DNA of 13,628 bases. Source: an uncultured Bacilli bacterium (GTDB lineage: Bacteria > Bacillota_I > Bacilli_A > RF39 > UBA660). A program made the translations under genes and the position numbers. The notes below the pieces were generated by a model that made no database searches, was not told where the DNA came from, and saw only the letters and a program-made list of their open reading frames with translations. This document shows positions 1-5,790 of the stretch, one piece after another. The DNA is taken from positions 1-13,628 of the forward strand of contig CANQDB010000027.1 in the NCBI GenBank assembly GCA_947591175.1. Reading direction: 5' to 3'. Position 1 is the first letter of the stretch. Every line of letters begins with the position of its first letter.

Positions 1-210
1 TTTAACCTGACGGAAATAAGTACCATCGTCTTTTAACTCCAAGTAGTCATCGAATTCGCTTCCTGGATAAGAATAAAACCCAACCATATCGCTTTCCTTT
101 ATACCATTACTACTACTTAGAAATACTCCACCAAAATCGCATCCTGTTCCAAGAAATAAAAACGATACGAGAACTATACCCAATATAGTTTTTTTCAAAT
201 TCTTTTGCAT
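1..210 (-). CDS. Putative lipoprotein, 3' part cut by window edge
   Basis: Reading the minus strand from the ATG at 210-208 gives 70 open codons to the window edge, so the C-terminus is missing. The N-terminus is a lipoprotein-type signal: two or three lysines, a hydrophobic stretch (about residues 8-20), then FLGTGC with Cys24 as the likely lipidated residue. Gly rather than Leu/Val at -3 makes the lipobox slightly atypical. After it comes a Ser/Gly-rich linker and a stretch ending in LELKDDGTYFR. The pattern G-x-Y...L-x-L-x-x-DGTY is common in small extracytoplasmic beta-barrel (lipocalin-like) domains of Firmicutes lipoproteins, but this is a resemblance only. AAAGGAG lies about 10 nt upstream of the ATG and a good promoter lies behind it (251-279). 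It is transcribed divergently from the P-type ATPase gene. The function is unknown. Confidence 0.8.
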   Translation of the reverse strand, partial: MQKNLKKTILGIVLVSFLFLGTGCDFGGVFLSSSNGIKESDMVGFYSYPGSEFDDYLELKDDGTYFRQVK

Positions 211-250
211 AACAAGTTACTCCTTTTATATTTAATTTCACACATTCGGT

Positions 251-279
251 ATTATAACATGATTTTAATGAAACGTAAA
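251..279 (-). promoter_or_regulatory. Sigma-A promoter of the lipoprotein gene
   Basis: On the minus strand TTTACG (279-274) and TATAAT (256-251) are separated by 17 bp, and TG one base upstream of the -10 makes it an extended -10. It faces away from the ATPase promoter at 297-325, and the two -35 boxes are only 17 bp apart. Confidence 0.75.
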
Positions 280-296
280 TTTTTGGATTAGATTTC

Positions 297-325
297 TAGA
301 CAATTAAAAAGGGAAATACTATAAT
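297..325 (+). promoter_or_regulatory. Sigma-A promoter of the CtpE-like ATPase gene
   Basis: TAGACA (297-302), a 17-bp spacer, then a perfect TATAAT (320-325). The expected start near 332 leaves a leader of only about 15 nt, in which the ribosome site GAGGGA (335-340) lies almost at the 5' end, 6 nt before the ATG. No riboswitch could fit in such a leader, so control would have to act at transcription initiation. Confidence 0.8.
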
Positions 326-346
326 AATGCTAGTGAGGGAAACGAA

Positions 347-2668
347 ATGAAAAGGGAAGAAACGAATTTAAAAATAGGTCTTACCACTCAAGAAGTAGAG
401 GAAAGAATTCAAAAAGGATTAGTTCATCATAATACCGATGTTCCTACTAAAAGTATCAAGCAAATAATCCTATCACATTTGTTTACACTTTTTAACATTC
501 TAAACTTCAGTTTAGGTTTCTTTGTTTTACTTGTCGGTTCGTACAAAAATTTACTTTTTCTAGGTATTGTCTTTTGTAATCTTTTAATTTCGACAATTCA
601 AGAGATCAAGGCTAAAAAAACGGTGGACAAGCTTTCTTTATTAAATGAGACAAAAGTCGAAGCAATTAGAGATGGTCGCAAAGTAATTTTAGGCGAAGAA
701 GAAATAGTTCTTGACGAAGTTATACATTATTATTTAGGAAACCAAGTTTTAGTTGACAGCATCATTGAACAGGGAGAATGTCTAGTTAACGAATCTTTTA
801 TTACGGGAGAAGAAACTCCTATTCGTAAAACGAAGGGTGACACTTTACTTTCTGGAAGTTTTATTGTAAGTGGGAATTGTTTTGCTAAATGTATTCATAT
901 TGGTGAAGAAAACTATACTTCGAAGATTTCGAAAGATGCTAAGTATTTAAAGAAACTAAATTCCGAATTAATGATTTCGCTTAATAAAATTATCAAAGGT
1001 TTATCACTAGTAGTTATTCCTCTTGGTATATGTTTATTTACAAGTCAAATGCGAATACCAGATAATACCATTCAAAATGCGGTAATTCATACAGTTGCAG
1101 CCCTAATTGGTATGATTCCAGATGGCTTAATTTTACTTACGTCAACTGTTTTAGCAGTCGCTGTAATTCGTCTTTCGAAATATCAAGTTTTAGTCCAAGA
1201 ACTTTATTGTATCGAGATGTTAGCAAGAGTCGATGTCCTATGCCTCGATAAAACAGGAACTCTTACGGAAGGTAAAATGGAACTAAAAGAAGTTTTACCT
1301 ATCGGTGATAATACAAAAAAAGAATTTGGCACGATTCTTAGTGCCATGAGTAATGCGTTAGTTGATCAAACTCCTACCATGGAAGCCATCCGTAATGAGT
1401 ATCATGCTAAAACTAATTGGCAAGTAATAAAAACGACCCCATTTTCGTCAGATACCAAAAAGTCACAAGTACTATTTAAAGAAGGAGAGTACGTTTTAGG
1501 AGCCCCCGAATATATTTTGTCAACCAAGAAATTTGCTATCGACTTAAAGAAATATGAAAAAGAGTATCGTGTTTTACTCCTTGCTAAAAAAGAAAAGAGT
1601 AAAGTAGAGGAAATTGCCTATCTTCTAATTCAAGACAAAATAAGAGATACAGCTCCGCAAACGCTTGCTTACTTCAAAGAACAACAAGTAAATATTAAAA
1701 TTATCTCTGGGGATAATCCCGTCACAGTCAGTCAAATTGCTAAACGAGTAGGGGTAAAAAACTTCGATAATTACATCGATATGAGTGAAGTTGACGTCAA
1801 AGATTATCCAAAAATTGTAGAAAAGTACACAATTTTTGGTCGTGTTAAACCTGCCCAAAAGAAAGAGTTGGTCTTAGCCCTAAAAAAACAAGGTCATACT
1901 GTTGCTATGACGGGTGATGGTGTAAACGATGTCCTTGCTTTAAAGGAAGCTGATTGTAGTATTGCCATGGCTAGTGGAAGTGCTGCTGCTAAAAGTGTTT
2001 CACAGTTAGTTCTATTGGATTCCAATTTCGATTCGATGCCAAAAATTGTCAAAGAGGGACGTCGAACTATCAACAATATCGAGCGCTCGGCTTCACTTTT
2101 TTTAGTTAAGACTATTTATACGACCATTCTTACAATTTTCTTCCTTTTTGTGACCATCGCTTATCCATTTGAGCCTATTCAAATGTCCTTAATCAATATG
2201 GTAACAATTGGTATTCCATCCTTTATCTTAGCCTTGGAACCTAATACTGATAGGGTTAAAGGTGGTTTCTTAAGAAACGTGTTAGCTAAAGCCTTTCCAA
2301 CTTCACTTTGCATTTTCACTTTACTATTACTAAATATATTTGTAACTCCAAATTTTGCCATCAATTATCAAGAACAATCGACAATTGCCGTCATGCTAGC
2401 AGCTTTTTGTGGATTCCTACATCTTTATAAAGTTTCTTATCCTTTTTCCAAACTCCGCCTAGCTTTGTTTTTATCGATGATCACGGTTTTCATACTAGAA
2501 GTAATTATCTTGCCTGATTTATTTTCACTTGTTAGATTGAGTTCTACTAATTTCTTTATTCTTTTAGGTGGAATTGTCCTAAGTACCATTTTCTTTATAC
2601 TTTATCATAAAGGGTTTGAAATGCTTCTCTATCGGACACAAAATAATTCAAAAAAAATAAAAAAGTAG
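347..2668 (+). CDS. CtpE-like P-type cation (probably Ca2+) ATPase
   Basis: This is a complete 773-residue ion pump of the HAD P-type ATPase superfamily. Order: short N-terminus; M1-M2 (about 43-87); actuator domain with TGE (153-155); M3-M4 (about 213-275) with IPDGL at 257-261; phosphorylation motif DKTGTLT with Asp301; nucleotide domain with GAPE (385-388); SGDNP (454-458); TGDGVND (522-528); M5-M10 (about 583-755). No CPC motif or N-terminal metal-binding domain is present, so it is not a P1B heavy-metal pump. The compact actuator domain, the LVQEL...LARVDVLCLDKTG stretch and GIPSFILALEPN in M6 match what I remember of the mycobacterial CtpE group, for which calcium transport has been reported. 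M4 has Asp259 where PEGL is usual. Calcium as substrate is inferred from family; manganese or another divalent ion is possible. It has its own promoter and terminator, so it is probably monocistronic. Confidence 0.93.
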   Translation: MKREETNLKIGLTTQEVEERIQKGLVHHNTDVPTKSIKQIILSHLFTLFNILNFSLGFFVLLVGSYKNLLFLGIVFCNLLISTIQEIKAKKTVDKLSLLNETKVEAIRDGRKVILGEEEIVLDEVIHYYLGNQVLVDSIIEQGECLVNESFITGEETPIRKTKGDTLLSGSFIVSGNCFAKCIHIGEENYTSKISKDAKYLKKLNSELMISLNKIIKGLSLVVIPLGICLFTSQMRIPDNTIQNAVIHTVAALIGMIPDGLILLTSTVLAVAVIRLSKYQVLVQELYCIEMLARVDVLCLDKTGTLTEGKMELKEVLPIGDNTKKEFGTILSAMSNALVDQTPTMEAIRNEYHAKTNWQVIKTTPFSSDTKKSQVLFKEGEYVLGAPEYILSTKKFAIDLKKYEKEYRVLLLAKKEKSKVEEIAYLLIQDKIRDTAPQTLAYFKEQQVNIKIISGDNPVTVSQIAKRVGVKNFDNYIDMSEVDVKDYPKIVEKYTIFGRVKPAQKKELVLALKKQGHTVAMTGDGVNDVLALKEADCSIAMASGSAAAKSVSQLVLLDSNFDSMPKIVKEGRRTINNIERSASLFLVKTIYTTILTIFFLFVTIAYPFEPIQMSLINMVTIGIPSFILALEPNTDRVKGGFLRNVLAKAFPTSLCIFTLLLLNIFVTPNFAINYQEQSTIAVMLAAFCGFLHLYKVSYPFSKLRLALFLSMITVFILEVIILPDLFSLVRLSSTNFFILLGGIVLSTIFFILYHKGFEMLLYRTQNNSKKIKK

Positions 2669-2734
2669 TTGTAATCTTTGAAATTGCTTGTTATAATAAG
2701 GATGCAATTTTGAAAAAAGACTACTTTTTTTCTT
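2659..2734 (+). terminator. Long imperfect terminator hairpin after the CtpE-like gene
   Basis: An 11-bp perfect inverted repeat (2659-2669 with 2720-2730, AAAAAAGTAGT/ACTACTTTTTT) encloses an inner 7-bp pair AAATTGC (2681-2687) with GCAATTT (2704-2710). It is followed by the T-rich tail at 2725-2734. The outer stem includes the TAG stop codon. The A/T-rich outer stem is weak, so termination efficiency is uncertain. Confidence 0.6.
2669..2697 (+). promoter_or_regulatory. Possible distal promoter of the tRNA operon
   Basis: TTGTAA (2669-2674), a 17-bp spacer, and TATAAT (2692-2697) with TG one base upstream (extended -10). It starts directly after the ATPase stop codon, and its -10 lies in the loop of the terminator hairpin. 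It may be a second promoter for the tRNA-Ile/Asn/Glu operon, or a chance match in AT-rich DNA. Confidence 0.45.
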
Positions 2735-2754
2735 ACAATTGTTGCAAAAAAGTA

Positions 2755-2783
2755 TTGCCAATGTCATAAATTTATTGTAGAAT
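2755..2783 (+). promoter_or_regulatory. Promoter of the tRNA-Ile/Asn/Glu operon
   Basis: TTGCCA (2755-2760), a 17-bp spacer, and TAGAAT (2778-2783), each 5 of 6 against consensus. Transcription would start near 2790, about 24 nt before the first tRNA. Confidence 0.75.
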
Positions 2784-2813
2784 GAAAGAGTACTTTAAAA
2801 AAGCAATCTAAAT

Positions 2814-2890
<77 letters not shown>

Positions 2891-2898
2891 TTTATTTT

Positions 2899-2975
2899 GC
2901 CTCAATAGCTCAGTTGGTTAGAGCACTTGACTGTTAATCAAGGGGTCCTAGGTTCAAGTCCTAGTTGGGGCGCCA
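2899..2975 (+). tRNA. trnN: tRNA-Asn (GTT)
   Basis: A 77-nt cloverleaf with encoded CCA (2973-2975). Acceptor GCCTCAA pairs with TTGGGGC, anticodon stem CTTGA/TCAAG holds loop CTGTTAA, and the T stem CTAGG/CCTAG is perfect. It lies 8 nt after tRNA-Ile and 3 nt before tRNA-Glu, so the three must be cut from one precursor. Confidence 0.97.
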
Positions 2976-2978
2976 TCT

Positions 2979-3055
2979 GGCCGGTTGGTGAAGTGGCTTA
3001 ACACACCGCCCTTTCACGGCGGCATTCATGGATTCGAATTCCATACCGGTCACCA
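2979..3055 (+). tRNA. trnE: tRNA-Glu (TTC)
   Basis: A 77-nt cloverleaf with encoded CCA (3053-3055). Acceptor GGCCGGT pairs with ACCGGTC (one G-T pair), anticodon stem CCGCC/GGCGG holds loop CTTTCAC, and T stem ATGGA/TCCAT is perfect. It is the last gene of the operon and is followed directly by a terminator. Confidence 0.97.
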
Positions 3056-3065
3056 GATAAAAAGT

Positions 3066-3095
3066 AAACTATTCGACAAGGATAGTTTTTCTTTT
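3066..3095 (+). terminator. Rho-independent terminator of the tRNA operon
   Basis: Stem AAACTATTC (3066-3074) pairs with GGATAGTTT (3080-3088), with one T-G pair and a GACAA loop. The tail is TTTTTCTTTT (3086-3095). Confidence 0.85.
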
Positions 3096-3122
3096 GCCAT
3101 TTTTTGTAATATGTGTTAAAAT
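3094..3122 (+). promoter_or_regulatory. Promoter of the zinc-ribbon lipoprotein gene
   Basis: TTGCCA (3094-3099), a 17-bp spacer, and TAAAAT (3117-3122) with TG one base upstream. The -35 box begins in the T tract of the tRNA terminator. The start would be near 3129 and the ribosome site AGAGGTG is at 3135-3141. Confidence 0.7.
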
Positions 3123-3149
3123 AAAGAATAGAGTAGAGGTGCAAAACAA

Positions 3150-4397
3150 ATGAAAAGAATGAAAAAGGTATTAATCTTGTTACTCATCGTCTTATTAACC
3201 AGTGGCTGTAGTATGAAAATGGAGTACAACATGGCTATCCAAAGTGACAAATCAATGGATTTTTCAGTTATCTATGTGATGGACGATGACATGATAACAT
3301 CGTTACTAAAAGATGATGAGAATGTTGATTCTTCTTCAGAAATTACCTATTCTGATCGCCAGAAATGGGACTTTGTCGAGAAAATGCTATTGGAAAATGA
3401 CGAAGATATAATCCATGCTGGATTCATTAGGGAACGTTATGAGACAGAAGGTTATAAAGGTTATCGTTTTACTAAAAAGATTAAAGATATTGAAAGTGTA
3501 ACAGGATCAAGTGCTAACTTTAATCTTATAGATTTCTATGAAATCGAAACAACCAAACTATTTACAAAAAAAGATAACCATTATCAGTTAAATATGAATA
3601 TTACCGACGAAAAAGATATTGAAGAAGGAATTGATTATAAAGAAACAGTAGATGCTAAATTTACAATAATGCTTCCTGAAAAAGCTATCAGTAATAATGC
3701 TACTGAAGTAAGTGAAGATGGAAAGATATTAACTTGGGACTTGAATAGAGTAGATAATATAAATCTTGAATTCGAGATCCCTTCGAACAATACCATGATG
3801 TATATCGTTATTGGCGCTATCGTTGTTATTTTACTTTTACTCATCTTAATGTTTATTCACAACAAGAAAAAAAGTAATAATTATAAAGCCCCCCAACCAA
3901 AGGAAGAATCTGATAATTTTGGTGCTTATACAAATTCGATGAATCAAACTACATCTGTGGAACCACCTATTAGTATGGGTAATGGTCAAGGAATGACACC
4001 ACTAACTGATAATTTTACTAATAATCAAGATTTTAACAATGGTATCAATCCGATGATGAATAATACGCCCGATTCTTCAAAAAATCCGGTTTTAATTCAA
4101 GATCAAATGCCATCTACTGATAACACTCAAAATATGACAGTAGCTAGTACCTTTGGTTCAACCTCGATGATGGCTAACACAAACCAGCAAGACACCAACG
4201 CTTTTCGTTTTATAGGAGGCGAAGAAACACCAAATGACAATCAACCTACTAATCAAGCACCTAATCCAGTAACTCCATCTTTTGCTGAAACGAAAGAGTT
4301 ACCACAAGATGCAATGAAGACTAAAGTTTGTCCAAATTGTGGTGCTAAGTTAGCAGGAGATGCTACTGTTTGTTTCCTATGTGGAAGAAAGATCTAA
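3150..4397 (+). CDS. LppM-like lipoprotein with TM segment and C-terminal zinc ribbon
   Basis: 415 residues. Residues 1-20 are a lipoprotein signal (KRMKK, a Leu/Ile-rich core, lipobox LTSGC with Cys20). Residues 21-210 are an extracytoplasmic domain; its opening after the Cys (polar beta-strand pattern MAIQSDKSMDFSV) and its end (GKILTWDL...LEFEIP) resemble the LppM-type lipoprotein domain. A single transmembrane helix (about 216-236) is followed by HNKKK, which fits the positive-inside rule. Residues 240-385 are an Asn/Pro/Met/Gln-rich, probably disordered linker. The last 22 residues are a zinc ribbon, CPNC (394-397) and CFLC (408-411). The implied topology is a lipid anchor and domain outside, and linker plus zinc ribbon in the cytoplasm. 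The start is fixed by AGAGGTG 8 nt upstream. It has its own promoter and terminator. The function is unknown; a sensor, scaffold or envelope role would fit, but nothing in the sequence decides this. Confidence 0.88.
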   Translation: MKRMKKVLILLLIVLLTSGCSMKMEYNMAIQSDKSMDFSVIYVMDDDMITSLLKDDENVDSSSEITYSDRQKWDFVEKMLLENDEDIIHAGFIRERYETEGYKGYRFTKKIKDIESVTGSSANFNLIDFYEIETTKLFTKKDNHYQLNMNITDEKDIEEGIDYKETVDAKFTIMLPEKAISNNATEVSEDGKILTWDLNRVDNINLEFEIPSNNTMMYIVIGAIVVILLLLILMFIHNKKKSNNYKAPQPKEESDNFGAYTNSMNQTTSVEPPISMGNGQGMTPLTDNFTNNQDFNNGINPMMNNTPDSSKNPVLIQDQMPSTDNTQNMTVASTFGSTSMMANTNQQDTNAFRFIGGEETPNDNQPTNQAPNPVTPSFAETKELPQDAMKTKVCPNCGAKLAGDATVCFLCGRKI

Positions 4398-4419
4398 AAG
4401 GCAGAAATTGTCTTTTTTT
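4396..4419 (+). terminator. Terminator of the zinc-ribbon lipoprotein gene
   Basis: AAAAGGCAG (4396-4404) pairs with TTGTCTTTT (4408-4416) through two G-T pairs, with a 3-nt loop and T tract to 4419. The stem starts inside the TAA stop codon. Confidence 0.65.
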
Positions 4420-4444
4420 CTTACAAAAATAACCCCGATAGCCC

Positions 4445-4473
4445 TTGACATTCATGACAAAATCCTGTAATAT
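4445..4473 (+). promoter_or_regulatory. Promoter of tRNA-Ser
   Basis: Perfect TTGACA (4445-4450), a 17-bp spacer, and TAATAT (4468-4473). The start would be near 4480, about 40 nt before the tRNA. The same box pair with the same spacing is found before the PMCA-type ATPase (5739-5767). Confidence 0.85.
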
Positions 4474-4501
4474 GGTAACTACGGAATGCACAAGTATTTC
4501 C

Positions 4502-4517
4502 TTTTGCAAAAGCAAAA
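4502..4517 (+). repeat. Small inverted repeat abutting the tRNA-Ser 5' end
   Basis: TTTTGC (4502-4507), loop AAAA, GCAAAA (4512-4517). It ends one base before the first tRNA nucleotide pair. It could form a small leader hairpin next to the RNase P cleavage site, but the stem is short and mostly A-T. Confidence 0.4.
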
Positions 4518-4518
4518 T

Positions 4519-4610
4519 GGAGCAGTACTCAAGAGGCTGAAGAGGCGCCCCTGCTAAGGGTGTAGATCGGGTTAACTGGTGCGAGAGTTCAAATCTCTCC
4601 TGCTCCGCCA
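4519..4610 (+). tRNA. trnS: tRNA-Ser (GCT)
   Basis: A 92-nt class II tRNA with a long variable arm and encoded CCA (4608-4610). Acceptor GGAGCAG pairs perfectly with CTGCTCC, anticodon loop CTGCTAA gives GCT for AGC/AGT serine codons, and T stem GAGAG/CTCTC is perfect. It has its own promoter. The gene downstream (4673) has no visible promoter of its own. Confidence 0.97.
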
Positions 4611-4622
4611 TTATAGTATTTT

Positions 4623-4654
4623 ACCCTTATTTTATTTATAAGGGTTTTATTTTT
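4623..4654 (+). terminator. Terminator between tRNA-Ser and the zinc-knuckle gene
   Basis: ACCCTTAT (4623-4630) pairs perfectly with ATAAGGGT (4638-4645) across a 7-nt loop, followed by TTTATTTTTAT. It ends only a few bases before the ribosome site of the next gene (AAGGAG, 4660-4665). It therefore either lets some transcripts through or the next gene has a promoter I did not find. Confidence 0.75.
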
Positions 4655-4672
4655 ATACCAAGGAGAAAGAAA

Positions 4673-5722
4673 ATGAAATATTGGTGGTTAACTAAATATT
4701 TATCTTTTTTGGAGTCACTTGATGAAAAAGTTTTAAAATCTAAAAAAGAAAAACAGGAATTACAAAACTTTTTAAATGACTGTCGTTTTTCTTTGCCACT
4801 TTCTCTAAATCATGATAAGAAGTATAAAAAAGTAGAACAAATTCCTTTAACCGAAAGAAATGATTACGAACTTGTTCTAAGTCTTACCCAAATACTTTAT
4901 CTTGGTAAACTTGATTCATCGTATTTAAAGCACAAACTTCTCGATAAAACGATTTACCAAATAGTTTCCGCTATGCAAAAAATACCGGCTAGTTATCTTC
5001 CTTCAACCGATTATACTTTAACTGATATGTTAACTGAAATAGTTAATCTAAAAGATATCGATACTTCTATTTCGAAGATTCAAAACAACAACCTCGGTGC
5101 TTGCTATACGTGCGAGCAAATCTTTTATACCGACATGATTCATCAACAAAGTAAGAGTGGTGCATGTCTTTGTCCATATTGCAACAATACTACTTTATAC
5201 TTTGATAACGACTACTTACCGATGGATATTAATTTCTTGTATCTAGCGTTTCTTTATCACCAAAGCGAAATCCCTTTTTTGGATCTCGTCTCCCTTTTCC
5301 AAGAAAGAGTTATCCTAACAACTTACCAAAATCAAGATGCTTATACCATCCAAGATGGGGAAGAGATTGGTTCAGTCAATTTGACCACCAAAGAGATAAC
5401 TTTGCCACTTGCATCTTTTTTCAACACACCCTCTGGCAAGGAAGAAGACTATTTAAGAATAACTTTACTTCGCCTCTTTGAAACCACATCTAAAACGGAA
5501 ACAAATCTCCATCTTGATTTAAGTTCCATCGTAAATTCTAAGAACAACGAAATACTATCAGTAACCATAATTACAACATTTTTAATCTACTTTTTAAGAC
5601 ATTATTTTTCACCTTTTGAAAAAGTAACTATTATCTTAGATGCCACATCTAAAGAGATTTTTAACCGAACACTCGAAGAACTATTAAATTTTACAAAAGA
5701 CCAAATGACCATCCAAGTCTAA
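4673..5722 (+). CDS. Uncharacterised cytoplasmic protein with Cys-rich zinc knuckle
   Basis: 349 residues with no signal peptide and no clear membrane helix. I do not recognise a named family. The start is set by AAGGAG (4660-4665), 7 nt before the ATG. The N-terminal 130 residues are charged and probably helical. The best landmark is a metal-binding knuckle: CYTC (144-147) and CLCPYC (165-170), giving the pairs Cys144/147 and Cys167/170 plus an extra Cys165. It is followed by a short strand and DYLPMDINFLYLAFLY (180-195). The pattern CxxC...CPYC, then an aromatic/Pro/acidic stretch, resembles small bacterial hypothetical proteins with a treble-clef-like zinc site, but I cannot name one with confidence. 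The C-terminal 150 residues have alternating strand and helix character with a hydrophobic run near 296-310. The gene lies 62 nt behind tRNA-Ser and is followed by its own terminator. The function is unknown. Confidence 0.85.
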   Translation: MKYWWLTKYLSFLESLDEKVLKSKKEKQELQNFLNDCRFSLPLSLNHDKKYKKVEQIPLTERNDYELVLSLTQILYLGKLDSSYLKHKLLDKTIYQIVSAMQKIPASYLPSTDYTLTDMLTEIVNLKDIDTSISKIQNNNLGACYTCEQIFYTDMIHQQSKSGACLCPYCNNTTLYFDNDYLPMDINFLYLAFLYHQSEIPFLDLVSLFQERVILTTYQNQDAYTIQDGEEIGSVNLTTKEITLPLASFFNTPSGKEEDYLRITLLRLFETTSKTETNLHLDLSSIVNSKNNEILSVTIITTFLIYFLRHYFSPFEKVTIILDATSKEIFNRTLEELLNFTKDQMTIQV

Positions 5723-5740
5723 ATAGGTCTTTTTTCTTTT
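5695..5740 (+). terminator. Terminator overlapping the 3' end of the zinc-knuckle gene
   Basis: AAAAGACC (5695-5702, inside the coding sequence) pairs perfectly with GGTCTTTT (5726-5733). An inner GAC/GTC pair lies in the 23-nt loop, and the tail is TTTTTTCTTTT (5730-5740). The stop codon is inside the hairpin loop. Confidence 0.7.
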
Positions 5741-5767
5741 GACATAAAATCATCGTCTTCCTAATAT
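5739..5767 (+). promoter_or_regulatory. Promoter of the PMCA-type calcium ATPase
   Basis: Perfect TTGACA (5739-5744), a 17-bp spacer, and TAATAT (5762-5767). The -35 starts in the last two Ts of the upstream terminator. With a start near 5774 the leader is about 17 nt and carries the ribosome site AGGAGG (5776-5781), 9 nt before the ATG. Confidence 0.85.
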
Positions 5768-5790
5768 CCTTTTTTAGGAGGACTTGTCTT

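Noticed and set aside
4363..4611. 82-codon minus-strand open frame
   Set aside because: It covers tRNA-Ser and the end of the lipoprotein gene on the opposite strand, so it is a shadow frame.
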